Program-made: the position numbers and the translations under genes
From: Treponema maltophilum ATCC 51939
Lineage (GTDB): Bacteria > Spirochaetota > Spirochaetia > Treponematales > Treponemataceae
Direction of reading: 5' to 3'
Length of the DNA stretch: 64,000 nucleotides
Assembly: GCF_000413055.1 (NCBI RefSeq)
Contig: NZ_KE332518.1
Span: 1,179,583 to 1,243,582, forward strand
The notes under the pieces: generated by a model
Seen by the model: only the letters and a program-made list of their open reading frames with translations
Database searches by the model: none
What the model was told of the DNA's origin: nothing
In this document: piece by piece, positions 61,885-64,000 of the stretch
How positions within the stretch are numbered: the stretch's first letter is position 1
How the letters are laid out: every line of letters starts with the position of its first letter

Positions 61885-62172
61885 ATGCTGACCTTTGAAT
61901 GGGATTCCGAAAAAGAAAAATCCAACATTGAAAAACACAACGGAATCACATTTAAAATGGCGGCACAAGTTTTCTTCGACCCTCATGTGCTCATAAAATA
62001 TGATGCAAAGCACTCTACGATCAGTGAAGAGCGCTGGAAAGCAATAGGTATGGCCGGTGATATATTGTTTGTCGTTTTTACAGAACGCGGGAATGATACT
62101 ATTCGAATTATTTCCGCGCGGCCAGCGCAAACGGAGGAAATAAATGAGTACTTTAGTAACTATGACACTTGA
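61885..62172 (+). CDS. brnT: BrnT-type ribonuclease toxin
   Basis: 95 aa. BrnT family pattern: FEWDSEKEKSNIEKHNGITF at the N-terminus, a middle strand VFFDPHVLIKYD, RWKAIGMAGDILFVVFTERGNDTIRIISARPA at the end. RelE-fold RNase that slows translation. AAAGGAG ribosome site. Overlaps the antitoxin gene by 29 nt. Confidence 0.88.
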   Translation: MLTFEWDSEKEKSNIEKHNGITFKMAAQVFFDPHVLIKYDAKHSTISEERWKAIGMAGDILFVVFTERGNDTIRIISARPAQTEEINEYFSNYDT

Positions 62173-62425
62173 TGAATTGCGGGAAAAACCGCTGACCGAA
62201 AATGAAATCCGAATTATACGCGCTGCAGCTGCAAAAGCCCGTACAGCCGATACCGATTATGATCCGGATTGTCCCAAGTCTACAAAAAAAGAACTTGCCG
62301 CTTTTCGCCCGTTAAGAGATGTAAAGCCTGAATTATTTGCTCAGCTTCATCCGGATGCAAGCGGTAAAAAAAACGACATACATATAAAACTCGATACGGG
62401 TATACTTGAAAACGCGATACTTTAA
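62144..62425 (+). CDS. brnA: BrnA-type antitoxin, C-terminally truncated
   Basis: 93 aa. N-terminal toxin-binding half is present ([20 protein letters not shown], then [20 protein letters not shown]). BrnA normally ends in a ribbon-helix-helix (a strand like VSIRLD, then a helix with GYQTRIN and a second helix). Here the strand [18 protein letters not shown] is followed at once by the stop, so the DNA-binding helices are missing. GGAGG ribosome site. Its TAA overlaps the stop codon of convergent coaD. It may still bind the toxin but probably cannot repress the promoter. Confidence 0.75.
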   Translation: MSTLVTMTLDELREKPLTENEIRIIRAAAAKARTADTDYDPDCPKSTKKELAAFRPLRDVKPELFAQLHPDASGKKNDIHIKLDTGILENAIL

Positions 62426-62895
62426 AATTTCAGCTTGAGCGCTTTTTCAACTCGAGGGGGAACCATGCCCGAAACGTCGCCGCCGAAAGATGCGAGCTCT
62501 TTTATCGCGCTCGACTTCAAAAGGAAAAAGCGCGAATCGGTGGGAAAAAACAGCGTTTCGACCTGTGCGTTCAGCGCCTTGTTTAAAAGCGACAGATCGA
62601 ATTCGTATGAAAAATCGGCCGTATTGCGGATGCCCCTGATCAGCACCTTTGCCCCCGTTTTTTGCGCGTAATCGACAATGAGCGTGCGGCACACGTGGAC
62701 ACTCACATTGTCCCAGCCGGAAGTAAGATCGCGCATAAGGTCGAGGCGCTCTTCTTCGGAAAACAAATATTTTTTGGACTTATTGTCGGCGATAACGACA
62801 TCGATTTCGCCGAAAATATTTCGCGCGCGTTCGAGAATGTTTAAATGGCCGTACGTGGGCGGATCAAAGGATCCGGGAAACAATGCTTTTACCAC
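62422..62895 (-). CDS. coaD: phosphopantetheine adenylyltransferase
   Basis: Penultimate step of coenzyme A synthesis, joining ATP to 4'-phosphopantetheine. 157 aa. [15 protein letters not shown] with the nucleotidyltransferase TxGH (residues 14-17), [17 protein letters not shown], and late [24 protein letters not shown]. The start is the GTG at 62895 (MVKALFPG), fitting the family and lying 6 nt after the -10 box, so leaderless. Longer open-frame starts run past the promoter and are rejected. Confidence 0.95.
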   Translation of the reverse strand: MVKALFPGSFDPPTYGHLNILERARNIFGEIDVVIADNKSKKYLFSEEERLDLMRDLTSGWDNVSVHVCRTLIVDYAQKTGAKVLIRGIRNTADFSYEFDLSLLNKALNAQVETLFFPTDSRFFLLKSSAIKELASFGGDVSGMVPPRVEKALKLKF

Positions 62896-62901
62896 GCGCA
62901 C

Positions 62902-62930
62902 ACTATAGCATATTTGACATTTCGGAACAA
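62902..62930 (-). promoter_or_regulatory. coaD promoter (TTGTTC-17-TATAGT)
   Basis: Minus strand: TTGTTC (62925-62930), 17-nt spacer, TATAGT (62902-62907). It overlaps the divergent lipoprotein promoter, whose -35 box lies in this spacer. Confidence 0.6.
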
Positions 62931-62942
62931 TACCGTTATTAT
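62914..62942 (+). promoter_or_regulatory. promoter of the lipoprotein gene at 62950 (TTGACA-17-TATTAT)
   Basis: Perfect TTGACA (62914-62919), 17-nt spacer, TATTAT (62937-62942). The -10 covers an in-frame ATG at 62941, so the true start must be the ATG at 62950, 7 nt downstream. Confidence 0.7.
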
Positions 62943-62949
62943 GAGCTTT

Positions 62950-63543
62950 ATGAAAAACGCAAAAATACTGCACACGATAACTGCCGCCGCTTTTGTTTTT
63001 ACGGCGCTGTTTATACTGTCCTGCAAAACAACCGAACCGGCTGCCGACAATGCATCCCTTCAAACCGGAAGCAAAACATCCCGCGCGCAAAGTGGAGCGT
63101 CCGCGGCAAAATCGGCCGAAAACGCCGAATACAGCCGCTCGGTGAGCGCCTTGGGCGATACGACGATAAGCTTTGACGATTTTCAGCGCGACAAAACGGA
63201 TATTCTTGCCGTCATCGCCGATTTGGATAAAAGCATGAAAAATCGCGATTACACGCTGTGGCGCAGTTATCTTACGCCCGGTTCGATTTCGTATTGGAGC
63301 AATAAACTTAATTTGCAGGTTATCGCGACAAAGCTGCCGAAAAAGGGCGTCATGCTGCGCACACTCGGCGATTATTTTACGAACGTTTTTATTCCCTCGC
63401 GCATGGGACGGAACGTCAACGAAATCCGCTATATTTCGCGCACCGAAGTAAAGGCGGTAGAAGTACAGGACAATAAAGATATTATTTACTACGAATTCGA
63501 AAAAATCGACAACCGTTGGCTCGTAAAACTGCCGACACTATAA
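62950..63543 (+). CDS. lipoprotein of unknown function (197 aa)
   Basis: Signal [20 protein letters not shown] with lipobox FILSC. A Ser/Ala/Thr-rich spacer to about residue 70 precedes a compact alpha/beta domain ([55 protein letters not shown]) of NTF2-like feel. The paired YxLWxxYL and final WLVKL are typical of small periplasmic domains with no assigned activity. Start chosen from promoter position. Divergent from coaD. Confidence 0.72.
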   Translation: MKNAKILHTITAAAFVFTALFILSCKTTEPAADNASLQTGSKTSRAQSGASAAKSAENAEYSRSVSALGDTTISFDDFQRDKTDILAVIADLDKSMKNRDYTLWRSYLTPGSISYWSNKLNLQVIATKLPKKGVMLRTLGDYFTNVFIPSRMGRNVNEIRYISRTEVKAVEVQDNKDIIYYEFEKIDNRWLVKLPTL

Positions 63544-63555
63544 GGGAAGAAAATA

Positions 63556-63584
63556 TTGATTTTTTTCCCGAATACCTATATACT
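63556..63584 (+). promoter_or_regulatory. promoter of the last gene (TTGATT-17-TATACT)
   Basis: TTGATT (63556-63561), 17-nt spacer, TATACT (63579-63584), followed by a leader of about 36 nt with an AGGAGG site. Confidence 0.6.
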
Positions 63585-63626
63585 GGTAAACAAATTGAAG
63601 GTGGGGAACAAATGAGGAGGATCCGA

Positions 63627-64000
63627 ATGAAACTATCCAAAGTCGCGTTGTGTGCAGCCGCTTTATGCCTTATTGCGTTGAATGCCGCGGCGCAGGAAAA
63701 TGCCCGTTCAGAAGTTACCGTTGAAGAAGAATATTTCGGCTCAAACGAAGATTTAATCATAAGCGAAATGAGCCAAGTGGACGATTATGAAACGAAACTT
63801 TTGATGTTGCAGTATATAAAAACCGCCCTCGACGAAGGACGCTCGTCCCCCGCCATAGAAGCGGCTTTGCAGAGTATGGCAGGCGAAGGGGTTTTTAACG
63901 TATCGCGCACCGGGCGCCGTTTAACGAATAATTATCCGGAAGTACGCCGCCAAGCGTGCATCATGCTCGGACAAATCGACGGCCTTTCAAAAGAACAGCT
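63627..64000 (+). CDS. exported HEAT-like repeat protein, partial (runs off the right edge)
   Basis: Only the first 124 codons are present. Signal peptide MKLSKVALCAAALCLIALNA, cleavage after AAA. The mature part starts ENARSEVTVEEEYFGSNED and runs into helical repeats of HEAT type (LLMLQYIKTALDEG, SPAIEAALQSMAGEG, YPEVRRQACIMLGQID). The ATG at 63627 is 6 nt after GAGGAGG; an in-frame ATG 15 nt earlier overlaps that site and is less likely. Confidence 0.7.
   Translation, partial: MKLSKVALCAAALCLIALNAAAQENARSEVTVEEEYFGSNEDLIISEMSQVDDYETKLLMLQYIKTALDEGRSSPAIEAALQSMAGEGVFNVSRTGRRLTNNYPEVRRQACIMLGQIDGLSKEQ

Overview
The window looks like a chromosomal segment of a spirochaete, most likely a Treponema. 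Three things suggest this. The gene order dnaG, rpoD, zinc-ribbon gene, rnpB, TPR gene, mreBCD, mrdA, rodA matches, as I recall, other Treponema chromosomes. The aroH and glgA proteins are of a treponemal type. Several signal peptides end in spirochaete-like lipoboxes. There is no database search behind this, so I stop at genus level.

Layout. Positions 1-4100 hold the edge of a type II CRISPR-Cas locus: a partial cas1, a compact cas9 (1127 aa) and, divergent from cas9, a probable tracrRNA with its own promoter and terminator. The spacer array is not in the window. 4160-6202 carries chorismate mutase and glycogen synthase. 6212-11287 is a complete SUF iron-sulfur cluster operon (sufCBDSU). Two tRNAs (Thr, Tyr) follow. 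11599-25651 is a long co-directional housekeeping block: YkgJ-like protein, metallo-beta-lactamase-fold hydrolase, mltG, dnaG, rpoD, a coiled-coil zinc-ribbon protein, RNase P RNA, a TPR protein and the rod-shape set mreBCD-mrdA-rodA.

25900-36477 is mixed: a HAD phosphatase, two secreted proteins of unknown role, mfd, an export-signal protein, a pseudo-receiver protein, a 177-bp inverted-repeat element, tRNA-Leu, a zinc-ribbon membrane protein and alanine racemase. 36599-41438 is a visibly AT-richer five-gene nickel/peptide-type ABC importer. Its promoter is overlapped by a perfect palindrome resembling DtxR/MntR-family operators. 41642-51788 carries a lipoprotein, thrC, tRNA-Gly, a long-chain acyl-CoA ligase with a membrane or secreted partner, thiI, and a Trk/Ktr potassium system with a PAS-like membrane protein.

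51878-56401 is the best candidate for an undescribed system. It is a tight four-gene operon in which two related polytopic membrane proteins flank a CrtI-type FAD oxidoreductase and an FNR-ferredoxin fusion. The plsC acyltransferase lies just downstream. The layout suggests reductase-driven redox chemistry on a lipid or isoprenoid at the membrane.

57251-64000 contains a RHH/RelE toxin-antitoxin pair, a lipoprotein and beta-barrel pair, the rpmF-acpP and rnc cluster, a BrnT/BrnA pair whose antitoxin is cut short where it meets coaD, and two exported proteins at the right edge, the last one partial.

A recurrent feature is a sigma70-type -10 box ending only 6-7 nt before the start codon, with no Shine-Dalgarno. 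This predicts leaderless mRNAs for cas9, aroH, coaD, a lipoprotein, an outer-membrane protein, the acyl-CoA ligase and plsC, and perhaps others.
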